A DNA stretch of 64,000 nt, taken from Pseudochrobactrum sp. sp1633. Lineage in GTDB: Bacteria; Pseudomonadota; Alphaproteobacteria; Rhizobiales; Rhizobiaceae. The position numbers were made by a program, and so were the translations under genes. The notes below the pieces were generated by a model, which was not told the DNA's origin, ran no database searches, and worked only from the letters and a program-made list of their open reading frames with translations. Of the stretch, positions 9,828-21,465 are shown one piece after another. The stretch is from assembly GCF_030376605.1 (NCBI RefSeq), contig NZ_JARRAE010000003.1, positions 186,001 to 250,000 of the forward strand, written 5' to 3'. The number at the start of each line of letters is the position of its first letter. Within the stretch, counting starts at the first letter, position 1.

Positions 9828-10850
9828 TTATTCACTTGTTTTGCTGTTCGAAACAGCAATCAGCTGATCGAGTTTGGCTTTGGCTGCACCGCTGTCGATA
9901 GAGTGTGCGGCAAGGGCAATGCCTTCTTTGATGTCTTTAGCTTTGCCCGCAATAATCAGTGCGGCACCGGCATTGAGCAGCACGATATCACGGTAGGCAC
10001 CTGCTTCGCCGTTGAGCACCCGCAGCAAAGCAGCAGCATTATGCTGCGCATCACCACCTTTAAGCGCATCAAACGTAACACGCTTCAGGCCGGCTTCTTC
10101 CGGTGTCATGTCAAATTCTGTGATTACACCATTATGCAGGGCTGCAACATTGGTGGTGCCTGCAGTGGTCATTTCATCAAGACCATCACCATACACCACC
10201 CAGACATGATCCGAGCCGAGCTCTTTCAGAACTTTAGCAATAGGCAAAACCCATTCGCGGGAAAAGACGCCAACCAGCTGATGCTTCACGCTTGCCGGAT
10301 TGGCAAGTGGCCCGAGCAGGTTAAAGATCGTGCGCGTGCCGAGCTCCACACGGGCAGGCCCCACATGGCGCATGGAAGAATGATGCATCGGTGCGAACAT
10401 GAAGCCGAGACCGGCTTCATGAATGCTCCGGCTGATCGTTGCAGGTTCTGCTTCAATATTGATGCCAAGCTCTGCCAGAGTATCCGCAGCGCCGGAGCGC
10501 GAGGACAAAGCACGGTTGCCGTGCTTCGCAACAGTCACGCCTGCACCGGCGGCCACAATGGCCGCACAGCTGGAAACATTGTAAGAGCCGGACTGATCCC
10601 CGCCGGTGCCAACAATATCAATCGCACCGGCAGGTGCATCAACAGGGATCATTTTTGAGCGCATTGATTCCACCGCGCCCGCAATTTCAGCAACAGCTTC
10701 ACCACGCATGCGCAGCGCCATCAGAAATCCGCCGATCTGGGCAGGCGTGGCAGAGCCGGACATCATAATGTCAAACGCAGCCTTGGCTTCCTGTTTGGTT
10801 AAAGGAGTACCGGTAACCGCCTTGGCAATATAGCTTTTGAAATCTGACAT
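9828..10850 (-). CDS. trpD: Anthranilate phosphoribosyltransferase
   Basis: Transfers phosphoribose from PRPP to anthranilate, the second tryptophan step. It has 340 residues, the usual length for the stand-alone enzyme. The Gly-rich PRPP loop [14 protein letters not shown] spans about 81-94, followed by [15 protein letters not shown] and the [14 protein letters not shown] and [14 protein letters not shown] segments. It lies 45 bases downstream of ppiD and one base before trpC, so co-transcription with trpC is near certain and with ppiD likely. No leader peptide or attenuator is visible in the 45-base gap. Confidence 0.97.
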   Translation of the reverse strand: MSDFKSYIAKAVTGTPLTKQEAKAAFDIMMSGSATPAQIGGFLMALRMRGEAVAEIAGAVESMRSKMIPVDAPAGAIDIVGTGGDQSGSYNVSSCAAIVAAGAGVTVAKHGNRALSSRSGAADTLAELGINIEAEPATISRSIHEAGLGFMFAPMHHSSMRHVGPARVELGTRTIFNLLGPLANPASVKHQLVGVFSREWVLPIAKVLKELGSDHVWVVYGDGLDEMTTAGTTNVAALHNGVITEFDMTPEEAGLKRVTFDALKGGDAQHNAAALLRVLNGEAGAYRDIVLLNAGAALIIAGKAKDIKEGIALAAHSIDSGAAKAKLDQLIAVSNSKTSE

Positions 10851-10895
10851 GTTGCTCTCAATATCTGTATTTGAAGGCTCTGCCTGACAGGCAGA

Positions 10896-12785
10896 TTAGA
10901 ACGATAGGGCCTGATCCATCAGAGTCTGGTTGATCTTGACCGGATACTCGCCCTGCAACCGGCCAACAAGCTGTTCCAGCAGGTCGTCACCGATACGCGA
11001 TGAAATCGCTGTGCGGGTTCCTTCCGGCAGGCTCTCGGCGCTGACACCGGCAGGTTCTGTGGTTTCCGTTACCTTAAACAGGATCTGCGTGTCTTTATTA
11101 ATGCCGCTTGCCACGCCGCTCAGATTGTCAGAGCCACCAAAGATCTGGGCAATTGCTGAAGGTGCAAGTTCTGAATCAGTCGCTGTACGGGTCAGACCGC
11201 GCTTGGTCTGTTTTTCTGTACCGGCTTCCTGTGCAAGCACGTCAAGTGCTTCACCGGCTTCAAGACGCTTGCGCAGGTCTTCCGCTTTGGCTGTGAGGCG
11301 TTTGGTTGCCTGATCCTGCTTCCACTCTGCGGTCACCCGATCTTTAACTTCGTCAAAGCTGCGGTCACGGGCAGGGGTTACACCATCCAGCTGATACCAG
11401 ATATAGCCGCGGGTTGGTGTTGGCAGCGCATCATTATCGATGCCCTGATCGGACTGATATACGGAGGTGAGGAATGATGGCAGTTGCGGCAGATCAGCAA
11501 CCGGCTTGCCGTCAAGACCATTTCCTTCGGCATCAACTGCCTCAATGGTTTTAACTTGCAGTTTCAGCTTTTCTGCAGCCTGCGCAAGAGTGGCACCGTT
11601 GCCGCGTTCTTCCTCATAGGAATCATGCACTGCATTCAGCGAGCTGAGTGCCTGTGTGAGCGCCAGAGTTTTGCGGATTTCCGGCTCAACTTCTGCTTCT
11701 GTCTTAACAACGGATGGTTCAACGGCACTGATATGCAGGAGAACCGGACCAAAGGCACCTTTCACAACATCGCTGGTGCCATTGGCAGGCAATGCGAATG
11801 CTGCATCAGCAATCACTGCATCCGGCAGATCGGCTTTCACGAAAGTGCCGAGCTTAACATCATCAGGCTTTTTACCGCTCTGCGTTACGAGGTCAGCAAA
11901 GCTGGTGCCGGATTTGATTTTTTCTGCGGCAGCTTTGGCTTCATCTTCATTGGCAAAATTCAGCTGCTCAATCGTACGCTTTTCCTCAGTCGAGAAGCGG
12001 GCAACATTCTTTTTGTAATAATCCTGAATTTCTTCCGGTGTTACATCGCTCTCATTGGCAATGCTCTGCGCTTCCAGCGGTACATAGCTGACTTTGCGAT
12101 ATTCCGGCGCACGGTAATTGCCGAGATTGGCTTCATACCATTTTTTCAGTTCTGCATCATCAGGTGTTGCGATTGTGTCGGCTTTTTCCTGTGTGAGTGT
12201 AATATAGTCGATGGTACGGCTTTCACCGTCATAGAGAGCCAGCGCTTTGAACAGTGTGTCCGGTGCGCTCATACCATCTGACACGGCTTCCACGATCTGC
12301 TGACGCAGCGCGAATTTGGTGCGGCTGTCAAAATAATCCTGCGGGCTCATGCCTGCCTGACGCAACACGGCGTTAAACTGGTTGCTTGAAAAGCGACCGC
12401 TTGAATCCTGAAAAGCCTGATCCTCACCGGTAAGGCGAGCGAGGTGGTCTTTCGACATACCCAGACCCATTGTGCGGGCTTGTTCATCCAGCAGCACGCC
12501 TGCAACCAGCTGGCCGGTCACCTGTGAAGGAATGCCAAGTGCTTTTGCCTGATCACGGGTAAGCTGCTGGCGCAGCTGATTGGATACGGCAATCACCTGA
12601 CGGTCATAGGCTAAACGATATTCAGTCGGCGAAACGGATGAGCCTCCGGCTTCCAGAACAGCATTGCCGCTAAAACCTTCACGGAACACATCTGCGATAC
12701 CCCAGGCTGCGAACGAGAGGACGAGAAGACCGAGAAAGAATTTCGAGACCCATGATTTGGATGCAGTGCGCAAGCTGTCAAGCAT
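10896..12785 (-). CDS. ppiD: PpiD-like periplasmic peptidyl-prolyl isomerase/chaperone (SurA_N_3 + parvulin)
   Basis: Membrane-anchored periplasmic folding factor thought to receive proteins leaving the Sec translocon. The 629-residue protein has a short cytoplasmic N-terminus, a single membrane helix (about 15-37, FFLGLLVLSFAAWGIADVF), a SurA_N-type chaperone domain up to about 200, a parvulin-like domain (about 240-350, with GTSFADL and LGTFVKADLPDAV), and a long C-terminal chaperone segment. The ATG at 12785 is preferred over an open extension of 23 codons because it has an AAAGGT box and gives the standard MLDSLR start. It heads the trpD-trpC-moaC-moeA run. A perfect CTGCCTG-A-CAGGCAG palindrome (10880-10894) lies just past its stop. 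Confidence 0.9.
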   Translation of the reverse strand: MLDSLRTASKSWVSKFFLGLLVLSFAAWGIADVFREGFSGNAVLEAGGSSVSPTEYRLAYDRQVIAVSNQLRQQLTRDQAKALGIPSQVTGQLVAGVLLDEQARTMGLGMSKDHLARLTGEDQAFQDSSGRFSSNQFNAVLRQAGMSPQDYFDSRTKFALRQQIVEAVSDGMSAPDTLFKALALYDGESRTIDYITLTQEKADTIATPDDAELKKWYEANLGNYRAPEYRKVSYVPLEAQSIANESDVTPEEIQDYYKKNVARFSTEEKRTIEQLNFANEDEAKAAAEKIKSGTSFADLVTQSGKKPDDVKLGTFVKADLPDAVIADAAFALPANGTSDVVKGAFGPVLLHISAVEPSVVKTEAEVEPEIRKTLALTQALSSLNAVHDSYEEERGNGATLAQAAEKLKLQVKTIEAVDAEGNGLDGKPVADLPQLPSFLTSVYQSDQGIDNDALPTPTRGYIWYQLDGVTPARDRSFDEVKDRVTAEWKQDQATKRLTAKAEDLRKRLEAGEALDVLAQEAGTEKQTKRGLTRTATDSELAPSAIAQIFGGSDNLSGVASGINKDTQILFKVTETTEPAGVSAESLPEGTRTAISSRIGDDLLEQLVGRLQGEYPVKINQTLMDQALSF

Positions 12786-13121
12786 AGAAGTACCTTTGTG
12801 GCGTAAACTCACTTTGTTAAATAAGGGGATAGCCGCCGATGATAATGCAGTCAAACGGAAACCTGCCTTGTCAGGCCATATGATGAAAAGAATTGTGACA
12901 TTATTACCGTTAAAGCGGCGCGGGAAGGTAAGTTTGGGGATTTGCTTTCACAGACGAATTTGCTAGAGCGTGTCGCAATTAATCGTCTCCTGAACGGCAA
13001 TATGCTCCGAAGCAGGTTCTGTTTAGGGTGAAAATCGGCTCTGTCCGGAAGCTCAATAACGCTCGGACACTGTCAAAGGCCGCTGTGCAATGTGGCTGAG
13101 ATCATTGGTGAGGAGGGTGGA
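12786..13121. other. ppiD-tpiA divergent promoter region
   Basis: Must hold promoters for ppiD (-) and tpiA (+). I cannot single out convincing -35/-10 pairs. It contains a partial palindromic repeat at 12964-12990 and a GGAGGG ribosome-binding site just before tpiA at 13122. Confidence 0.4.
12964..12990. repeat. Partial intergenic repeat, family B
   Basis: Begins TAGAGCGTGTCGC followed by a TTAAT.GT segment, matching the minus strand of the element at 41021-41062. Only the first third is recognisable, so it looks like a decayed or truncated copy. Confidence 0.5.
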
Positions 13122-13886
13122 ATGACCCCGGAAATTCGTCCGCTTGTAGCGGGTAACTGGAAGATGAACGGCACCGGCGAACAGTTGGGAGAACTGCGCG
13201 CAATCGCTGCCAATCTCAGCACGGATATCGGCCGCAAGTTCGATGTTGTGATCTGCGTTCCGTCAACACTCATTTCCCGCGCAGCTGCAACACCTGAAAC
13301 CGATGCTATCGGCGTTGGCGGACAGGATTGTCATGCGGCAGAATCAGGTGCACATACCGGCGATATTTCCGCGCTGATGCTGAAAGAAGCAGGCGCAAGT
13401 CATGTTATTCTCGGCCATTCCGAGCGTCGTGCCGATCACCATGAAAGTAGCGAGACCGTGTGTGCCAAAGTGCAGGCCGCATGGAAAACCGGACTGACAA
13501 CGATTGTCTGCGTTGGCGAAACCGCTGAGCAGAAACAGACCGACCAGACTCTGGATGTCGTTGGTCAGCAGATCGCGGATTCGCTGCCGGAAGGTGTGAC
13601 CCCGCAAAATACCGTTGTTGCCTATGAGCCTGTCTGGGCAATCGGCACCGGTTTGACGCCGACTGTCTCGGATGTGCGCACAGTGCATGCGTTCATTCGC
13701 TCGAAGCTGATCGAACGTTTTGGTGCCAAAGGCGCGCATCTGCGTCTGCTCTATGGCGGTTCAGTCAAGCCGAATAATGCTGTTGAGCTGCTTGGCGTTG
13801 CTGATGTGGATGGCGCGCTTGTTGGCGGTGCCAGCCTGAAAGCAACGGATTTTCTCGCAATTTGCGATGCCTATCGCGTGCTCTGA
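13122..13886 (+). CDS. tpiA: Triose-phosphate isomerase
   Basis: Interconverts dihydroxyacetone phosphate and glyceraldehyde 3-phosphate. The 254-residue TIM barrel shows VAGNWKMNG with Asn12 and Lys14, the HSERR segment with the catalytic His, [12 protein letters not shown] with the catalytic Glu and loop 6, and [10 protein letters not shown] with GALVGGASL for phosphate binding. The frame is open 10 codons upstream, but a GGAGGG box sits 7 bases before the ATG at 13122, which also gives the conserved MTPEIRPLV start. It is followed by secG with a 112-base gap; this pairing with secG and pyrG is common in Rhizobiales. Confidence 0.97.
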   Translation: MTPEIRPLVAGNWKMNGTGEQLGELRAIAANLSTDIGRKFDVVICVPSTLISRAAATPETDAIGVGGQDCHAAESGAHTGDISALMLKEAGASHVILGHSERRADHHESSETVCAKVQAAWKTGLTTIVCVGETAEQKQTDQTLDVVGQQIADSLPEGVTPQNTVVAYEPVWAIGTGLTPTVSDVRTVHAFIRSKLIERFGAKGAHLRLLYGGSVKPNNAVELLGVADVDGALVGGASLKATDFLAICDAYRVL

Positions 13887-13998
13887 AGTTGAATAAATAT
13901 CAATCCCTTGCAAGCATTCGGTTGCAGGGGGTTGGATTGTCGGATAAATCCGTGTAAAAAGCCGTTTCTATCTTTACAAGAAAGCAGTCCGGAAACCC

Positions 13999-14385
13999 AT
14001 GCAAACCGTTCTTATTGTTATACATCTCCTGATCGTTCTCGCTCTTGTCGGCGTTGTGTTGATTCAGCGTTCTGAGGGCGGTGGTCTTGGTATTGGCGGT
14101 GGTTCCGGCTTTATGACCGCACGCGGCGCAGCAAATGCGCTGACCCGTACAACTGCACTTCTGGGTGCCGGTTTCTTCGCGACTTCGCTGATTTTGGGCA
14201 TTATGGCCATGAATGGTGAACGTCCGACAGACATTCTGAACCGTATTCCAGCGGCATCGGGTTCGCAGACAGCGCCAGCCGGTGGCAATGGTATTCTTGA
14301 CCAGCTCGGCGGCGGCACAACGACACCGGAAACTGCTCCGGCACAGCCTGCCGCACCGGCAAGCTCGGTTCCAAGCTCACAGTAA
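13999..14385 (+). CDS. secG: Preprotein translocase subunit SecG
   Basis: Small inner-membrane partner of SecYE that assists protein export. The 128 residues show two membrane helices (about 3-20 and 53-74) flanking the conserved cytoplasmic loop LIQRSEGGGLGIGGGSGF, which is the family signature. The C-terminal third is a low-complexity Gly, Ala, Pro and Thr tail, common in alphaproteobacterial SecG. A strong terminator follows within 25 bases, so pyrG is not simply co-transcribed with it. Confidence 0.95.
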   Translation: MQTVLIVIHLLIVLALVGVVLIQRSEGGGLGIGGGSGFMTARGAANALTRTTALLGAGFFATSLILGIMAMNGERPTDILNRIPAASGSQTAPAGGNGILDQLGGGTTTPETAPAQPAAPASSVPSSQ

Positions 14386-14406
14386 CGAGCTGAATATTTG
14401 AATTAC

Positions 14407-14435
14407 AAAAAGCCTCCCTCGTGGAGGCTTTTTTC
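14407..14435 (+). terminator. secG terminator
   Basis: Stem AGCCTCC (14411-14417) with GGAGGCT (14423-14429), 5-base loop, preceded by A-rich and followed by a T-run. A standard Rho-independent terminator. Confidence 0.92.
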
Positions 14436-14617
14436 ATTTTAAGACGGTTGCAATAAAAGTGTTGCAGGCTTGCCATAGACGCAGGGATTAGCTTGTGGGT
14501 AACATATTGTCCGTTGAGAGATGGGTGAGTTTAGCCTATCAGCAAGCAACCTGTTTACACATCATCTTCCGCTCATCTGTAAATGATGGGCACAAAAGAG
14601 TGTTTCGAGAAAGCCCC

Positions 14618-15274
14618 ATGATTTCATCGCGTGTTCTCATCGCCGGTTTTGCCGGTCTGTGCTTAAGTTTCTCCGCTCTTACCGGTCAGGCATTTGCCCA
14701 GTCCGCCGGTGCGGCTTCATCGACAGAAACGACCGTTAAGGCCGCTAAGTCAGAGAAGAAAAAAGCAACTTCTCAGAAAGCAGCCGCCGCCAAAGGCAAA
14801 TATAATATTGATCCGAGATATCAGGCGCAAACTGTTGCCTTTTCGGGTTATCCGGTCGGCACAATTGTTGTCGATCCGTCGAAATATTTCCTTTATCTGG
14901 TAGAAACACCAACCACTGCACGTCGTTATGGTATTGCTGTCGGTAAAGTTGGTCTGGAATTTAAGGGCAGCGGTACAATCAATGCCAAGCGTGAATGGCC
15001 GCGTTGGATTCCAACTGCAGATATGGTCAAGCGCAGTCCTGAACATTACGGCCGTTTCAAAAACGGTATGGACGGTGGTCTGGGCAACCCGCTGGGTTCA
15101 CGCGCGCTCTACCTGTTTCAGGGCAATAAGGATACCTACATCCGTATTCACGGCACGGTTCAGCCTTGGACAATCGGGAGCTCTGCTTCAAACGGCTGCT
15201 TCCGTATGACCAATGAAGATGTGATGGAATTGTATGAGCGCGTTAACATGGGCGCGACTGTCGTCGTTCTCTGA
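14618..15274 (+). CDS. Secreted L,D-transpeptidase (YkuD family)
   Basis: Predicted periplasmic enzyme making 3-3 peptidoglycan cross-links or attaching outer-membrane proteins to peptidoglycan through a catalytic cysteine. The 218 residues begin with a signal peptide (1-28, cleavage after AFA), a Lys/Ala-rich linker (40-60), and a YkuD domain (about 80-218) with His179 in RIHGT and the catalytic motif SNGCFR, Cys194 and Arg196. The ATG at 14618 gives the signal peptide; the frame is open 41 codons upstream without export features. It has its own terminator and sits between secG and pyrG as a stand-alone gene. Substrate preference cannot be told from sequence. Confidence 0.92.
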   Translation: MISSRVLIAGFAGLCLSFSALTGQAFAQSAGAASSTETTVKAAKSEKKKATSQKAAAAKGKYNIDPRYQAQTVAFSGYPVGTIVVDPSKYFLYLVETPTTARRYGIAVGKVGLEFKGSGTINAKREWPRWIPTADMVKRSPEHYGRFKNGMDGGLGNPLGSRALYLFQGNKDTYIRIHGTVQPWTIGSSASNGCFRMTNEDVMELYERVNMGATVVVL

Positions 15275-15296
15275 TCGCTTGATATCCTCATATTGC

Positions 15297-15322
15297 AGAA
15301 GCCGGCTCAGGCCGGCTTTTTG
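15297..15322 (+). terminator. Terminator after the L,D-transpeptidase gene
   Basis: Stem AAGCCGGC (15299-15306) with GCCGGCTT (15311-15318), loop TCAG, followed by a T-run. Rho-independent terminator. Confidence 0.92.
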
Positions 15323-17270
<1,948 letters not shown>

Positions 17271-17277
17271 CACTTGC

Positions 17278-17312
17278 AACGGGCACTTTAACAGTGCCCG
17301 TTTTGCTTTTAT
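17278..17312 (+). terminator. pyrG terminator
   Basis: Perfect 10-bp stem AACGGGCACT (17278-17287) with AGTGCCCGTT (17293-17302), 5-base loop, followed by TTGCTTTT. Rho-independent terminator starting 8 bases after the stop. Confidence 0.92.
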
Positions 17313-17446
17313 CGTCTAAGTCTGGATATTGCAGATGGTAATATCCATATGCTGAAAATGAAGCCGTCCTGCGGTTTCCTGCGCAGAGTGCCTGCGCAAT
17401 AATTTATCCGGAAAAGTCAGGTACTTTTCAAGTTTGAGGAACAGAT

Positions 17447-18289
17447 ATGACTGCCAATCCAGTTGTTGAGGTTAAGGCGCCGTCAGGCACTGTAGTATTT
17501 TCCAACAAGGGCGCATTGTCGATCATTGCAGGCCCGTGCCAGATGGAAAGCCGCGAACACGCCTATGATATGGCTGGTGCCTTGAAGGAAATGACGGATA
17601 AGCTCGGCATCGGGCTGGTGTATAAGTCGAGCTTCGACAAAGCCAACCGCACCTCGCTGAAAGGTCAGCGCGGCATTGGCCTCGAAAAGGCGATGGAAGT
17701 TTTCACTGACCTTAAAAAAGATTTCGGTTTTCCCGTGCTGACAGATGTTCACACGGAAGAACAATGCGCACTCGTCGGTGAAGTTGTTGATGTGCTGCAG
17801 ATCCCGGCTTTCCTCTGCCGTCAGACTGATTTGCTGATCGCCGCCGCTAATACCGGCCGTGTGGTCAATATCAAAAAAGGCCAGTTTCTTGCACCTTGGG
17901 ACATGAAAAATGTAATGGCCAAAGTGGTTGAGAGCGGTAATCCGAATGTGATGCTGACTGAGCGCGGCGCGTCTTTCGGTTACAATACACTTGTGTCGGA
18001 TATGCGTTCGCTGCCGGTTATGGCGGGTCTTGGCGCACCGGTGATCTTTGATGCCACGCACTCTGTGCAGCAGCCGGGCGGGCAGGGTGAAACCAGTGGC
18101 GGCCAGCGCGAATTTGTGGAAACACTGGCGCGTGCAGCCGTTGCTGTTGGTGTGGCAGGTGTTTTCATTGAGACCCATCAGGATCCGGATAATGCGCCTT
18201 CCGATGGCCCGAATATGGTGCCTTTGAAAGATATGCCGCGTCTTCTCGAAACGCTCATGGCGTTTGACAAGCTGTCAAAATCTCTCTGA
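17447..18289 (+). CDS. kdsA: 3-deoxy-8-phosphooctulonate (KDO-8-phosphate) synthase
   Basis: Condenses phosphoenolpyruvate with arabinose 5-phosphate to KDO-8-phosphate, needed for the lipopolysaccharide inner core. The 280-residue barrel contains [27 protein letters not shown], a DVHTEEQC segment, the LCRQTDLL motif, [16 protein letters not shown], and [21 protein letters not shown] box precedes the ATG. In Brucella-type genomes eno usually follows kdsA; here a terminator and an opposed receptor gene follow, so local synteny breaks at this point (from memory of those genomes, not checked). Confidence 0.97.
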   Translation: MTANPVVEVKAPSGTVVFSNKGALSIIAGPCQMESREHAYDMAGALKEMTDKLGIGLVYKSSFDKANRTSLKGQRGIGLEKAMEVFTDLKKDFGFPVLTDVHTEEQCALVGEVVDVLQIPAFLCRQTDLLIAAANTGRVVNIKKGQFLAPWDMKNVMAKVVESGNPNVMLTERGASFGYNTLVSDMRSLPVMAGLGAPVIFDATHSVQQPGGQGETSGGQREFVETLARAAVAVGVAGVFIETHQDPDNAPSDGPNMVPLKDMPRLLETLMAFDKLSKSL

Positions 18290-18310
18290 TTTTGAGCATT
18301 TACAATTTTA

Positions 18311-18342
18311 AAAAAAGCCCGCGTCTGACGCGGGCTTTTTTG
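18311..18342. terminator. Bidirectional terminator between kdsA and the receptor gene
   Basis: A-run, stem AAGCCCGCG with CGCGGGCTT around a short loop, then a T-run. It is symmetrical and can end kdsA (+) and the TonB receptor gene (-), whose stop codons lie on either side. Confidence 0.92.
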
Positions 18343-18346
18343 TGTC

Positions 18347-20671
18347 TCAGAACTGTTTACTGAGGCTGACTTTGAAATTACGACCGGGCATGGCTGTAAT
18401 ACCATCGCTCAAATATGGCTCATATTTCTTGTCGAAAATATTATCGAGCCCGACATCCAGCTTGGTATCTTTCATCATACCGCTTTGCGGTGTCCATGTC
18501 AGAAACAGATCATGGATACCATAGCCTGCGCTTTCAGGACGGGCATACTCGCCGCCATTCTGATTATGCGGTGTCTTGGACTGTCTGGCGACAAAAGTCC
18601 CTGTCCAACCCAGTGTCAGATCATAATCAGGCACTTTCCAGCCCAGCGTTGTCACCAGTGTCGCCGGTGCCAGATCTTTGAGATAGGTGTTATAACCATA
18701 GATATTATTCAGCGCGCCATGACGGCTGCCATGCATTGTAGAGAAGGCCGCATCGGCAAACATATAAGTTGTGTCGTAATGGGCTGAAATCTCGATGCCA
18801 GTGGAATAGTAGGACGGCATGTTCCAGTAATTGGCAGCTTCGCCGCGTTTGGGTGGGTTGTTCGCTTTACCAAAGCGGCGGTTAATCGGATTGGTAACAT
18901 GGTTATAATAGGCTGTTGCCCGAACCTTCAGCTGATCGTCAGTGGTGAAGAGCTGGTTGTGAATGGTCTCTACACCAATCTGGAAGTTATTGTTGCGCTC
19001 CACTTTCAGATCGCGGCTGGTGGCAGGCATATAGGTTGATGAACTTTGCGTGGAATAGAGCTCATCAATATTCGGCATACGCATAGCGTAGGCCCAATCA
19101 GCAAACAGACGCAAATTTGAGGTGGCATCATAGGTCACGCTCAAACCCGGTGTCAGGCCGTCATGGCTGACTGCGCTGTAATCATGACCCGCTTTGATAT
19201 CATTATAGGTCTTTGCAGCGTTCGGCTTGCCTTCTGAACGCACATAATCATAACGCAGCCCCGGAATGATGGCCAGCTGATCGGTCAGGGCAACTTTATC
19301 AATCACAAAAGCGCTGAAAGTTTCCTGCTTGCCTTGCGGCATATTATAAGGCGCAAAATAACCGTAGTTATAATTGGCATTATTATGGGTTTTGCTATTC
19401 GAATACATCCATGTATCGCGGTTGTGGCGTTGTAACTGAATGCCGTAATTCAGACTGTGATTAAAACCACCTAGTGTGAAGTTGGATGTATTTTCGGCTT
19501 CAATTCGCAGATCAGAATATTGAGAATCTGTCCATTTTCCGCCTGTCGAGGCAGATGTACTCACACCATCAGGGCGCTCGGCGAAGAGGGACGTAAAAGC
19601 ATAACTCACCATCAGGCGCGTATTGACCAGATCACTGTCACCGGAAAATTTGTGCTCAACGGATGAGCTGAAATCTTTCAGATCGCGCCAGGCGAGGCGA
19701 CGACGGATGGCTTCATAATAACCTAGATCTTCTACCTGACTGCCGATTGGTTCAACCTGACCGCGAATAGCCGCAGGCGGCCCCCAGTTCTGGCTCATGC
19801 CGTAACTGGCCGTTGCTTTCAGCTCATGGCCGTCAGCGCTGGCACTGCCCTTGGCAGAGAAGGATGTGAGCTTGCTATCGGAGAAATTGTAACGCTCACC
19901 GCCACCGATGCGCATATCCTCAGTCTTGCGCCATGTGGCTGCTGCAAGGCCGTCAAAGGTGATGCCGCTATAATCTGTGCGCCCATAAATTGCGCCACTC
20001 TGCACCCAACCTTTATTGGCTGTCTGATAGCCGGTTTTTGACCAGAGTCCCCAGCTCTCACCTTCGCGCAGCATATCGGCTGCGTCTTTGGTTTCCATTT
20101 TGATGGTGCCGCCGAAGCCACCATTACCGTATTTAATGGATGTCGCGCCTTTTTCGATCTCAACGCTTTTGAGCAGTTCCGGCTCGATAAAGACTGTTCC
20201 CTGATCGTAACGCTCAAAATTCTTCTGTGCGCCGTCCATGATAATGCGCACATCTGTCTGGCGGGCAAAGCCACGGATTGCAATGCCCTGACCCTGAATG
20301 CGTACACCGCCAAGCATGGTAACACCCGGTGTCTGTTTCACCAGTTCCGGCAGGCTGGAAGCCTGAGCACGGTCAATCGTCTCGCGGTCGATCGTCACAA
20401 TATTCGGGGCATCTGTGCCATAGCTGCCGGAGCCGACAGTGCCGGTGCCAACCGTAATTGTGTTCAGCTGCAATGTACCGGATGTATTGTCCGCTTGCTG
20501 TTTTTCCGTTTGTTTTTTTGGCTGATCAGTCTGTGCGTGAGCACTCGAGGTAAAATCAAAGATACCGGCGCTGCTTAAAACTGTACCGGCGAGAATGAAA
20601 AGTGTAAATTTTTGCATGCATGAAAAAGTGCGTGCACCGGTGGCAGAACCACCAGCAGCATAAGCGGACAT
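18347..20671 (-). CDS. TonB-dependent outer-membrane receptor, haem/haemoglobin type
   Basis: Outer-membrane gated channel powered by TonB. The 774 residues comprise an export signal with an unusually long N-region (hydrophobic core about 22-40, ending SSAHAQ), a TonB-box region, a plug domain (about 75-190), and a 22-strand barrel ending in Phe. Plug signatures IRGFARQTDVRIIMDGAQKN and QGTVFIEPELLKSVEIEKG match the haemoglobin/haem receptor subfamily, and AMRMPNIDELY resembles the FRAP-type box of HmuR/BhuA proteins. An AAGGAG box 9 bases upstream supports the start at 20671 rather than the Met 18 codons inside. No haem transport or TonB genes are adjacent. Haem as ligand is inferred; another iron complex is possible. 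Confidence 0.88.
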   Translation of the reverse strand: MSAYAAGGSATGARTFSCMQKFTLFILAGTVLSSAGIFDFTSSAHAQTDQPKKQTEKQQADNTSGTLQLNTITVGTGTVGSGSYGTDAPNIVTIDRETIDRAQASSLPELVKQTPGVTMLGGVRIQGQGIAIRGFARQTDVRIIMDGAQKNFERYDQGTVFIEPELLKSVEIEKGATSIKYGNGGFGGTIKMETKDAADMLREGESWGLWSKTGYQTANKGWVQSGAIYGRTDYSGITFDGLAAATWRKTEDMRIGGGERYNFSDSKLTSFSAKGSASADGHELKATASYGMSQNWGPPAAIRGQVEPIGSQVEDLGYYEAIRRRLAWRDLKDFSSSVEHKFSGDSDLVNTRLMVSYAFTSLFAERPDGVSTSASTGGKWTDSQYSDLRIEAENTSNFTLGGFNHSLNYGIQLQRHNRDTWMYSNSKTHNNANYNYGYFAPYNMPQGKQETFSAFVIDKVALTDQLAIIPGLRYDYVRSEGKPNAAKTYNDIKAGHDYSAVSHDGLTPGLSVTYDATSNLRLFADWAYAMRMPNIDELYSTQSSSTYMPATSRDLKVERNNNFQIGVETIHNQLFTTDDQLKVRATAYYNHVTNPINRRFGKANNPPKRGEAANYWNMPSYYSTGIEISAHYDTTYMFADAAFSTMHGSRHGALNNIYGYNTYLKDLAPATLVTTLGWKVPDYDLTLGWTGTFVARQSKTPHNQNGGEYARPESAGYGIHDLFLTWTPQSGMMKDTKLDVGLDNIFDKKYEPYLSDGITAMPGRNFKVSLSKQF

Positions 20672-20854
20672 AAGCGCAACTCCTTGGGAGGATTTGTTGT
20701 TCAGGCTTTGTTAATGATTACGCTTGCCTTAAAGTATTAAATTAGTTTTGCATATATGAATTTTCTAAATAAGATAAAATTAGTCATGTTTAAGAGTGCG
20801 GTGTTGCTCATCCGCATCCCCGAATAATGTTCCCTTTGAAATTTAAGACATATT

Positions 20855-21337
20855 TTAAAGCCGCGCTCTGGTGCTGCGCGGTGTTGCGAGGAGCAAGTTG
20901 GTCTCACTGTTCGTGATGCCGGGTACGAGGCGCACACGGCGCAGCACACTGTCGAGGTCACTCAGCGTATCGGCATTAATTTCTGCAATCAGATCCCAGC
21001 GGCCGTTGGTGGTATGAATTTCTGAAATCTCGGAGAAGCCGCCCAGCGCTTTCACCACACGTTCTGTCACATGGCCTTCAATCTCGATCATCATAATGCC
21101 GCGCACAGCCTGTTCAACCGTGTCAGCGCGCAGGATAACGGTATAGCCGAGAATATGGCCGTCTTTTTCCAACCGCTCCAAGCGGGCGCGTGCGGTGGCG
21201 CGGGAAACACCGGCATCGAGTGCGAGATCGGAGATACTGCGGCGTGCATTGTGACGGAGCAGGGTGATGAGTTTCTGGTCGAGATCGTCCACTGTCTTAC
21301 CATTTTGTTCATTTAACTGCGCAATCTGATAAAGCAT
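20855..21337 (-). CDS. Lrp/AsnC-family transcriptional regulator
   Basis: DNA-binding regulator that responds to an amino acid. The 160 residues carry an N-terminal helix-turn-helix (about 15-62, DLDQKLITLLRHNARRSISD then LALDAGVSRATARARLERLE) and a C-terminal RAM/AsnC ligand-binding domain (about 80-150). It is divergent from the arginase and ornithine cyclodeaminase genes, so it probably senses arginine or ornithine and controls them; this is inference from position. The start is uncertain: a TTG 13 codons upstream (21376) is also in frame, and neither has a strong ribosome-binding site. I chose the ATG at 21337. Confidence 0.92.
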   Translation of the reverse strand: MLYQIAQLNEQNGKTVDDLDQKLITLLRHNARRSISDLALDAGVSRATARARLERLEKDGHILGYTVILRADTVEQAVRGIMMIEIEGHVTERVVKALGGFSEISEIHTTNGRWDLIAEINADTLSDLDSVLRRVRLVPGITNSETNLLLATPRSTRARL

Positions 21338-21465
21338 CTGTGGAGATTTGCCAATCTTCTCTGTCCACTCTGCCAATGTTTCGTGGTTTTATACGTGAAA
21401 GTCACCACCCTTATAGCGCTTTGCTGACGGGGCGGAGAAAACAATTATGGTCGTGAGGAACATAT

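Noticed and set aside
20672-20854. Irr-box candidate upstream of the TonB receptor gene
   Set aside because: Only half-site TTCTAAA-like matches were found; not enough to call an operator.
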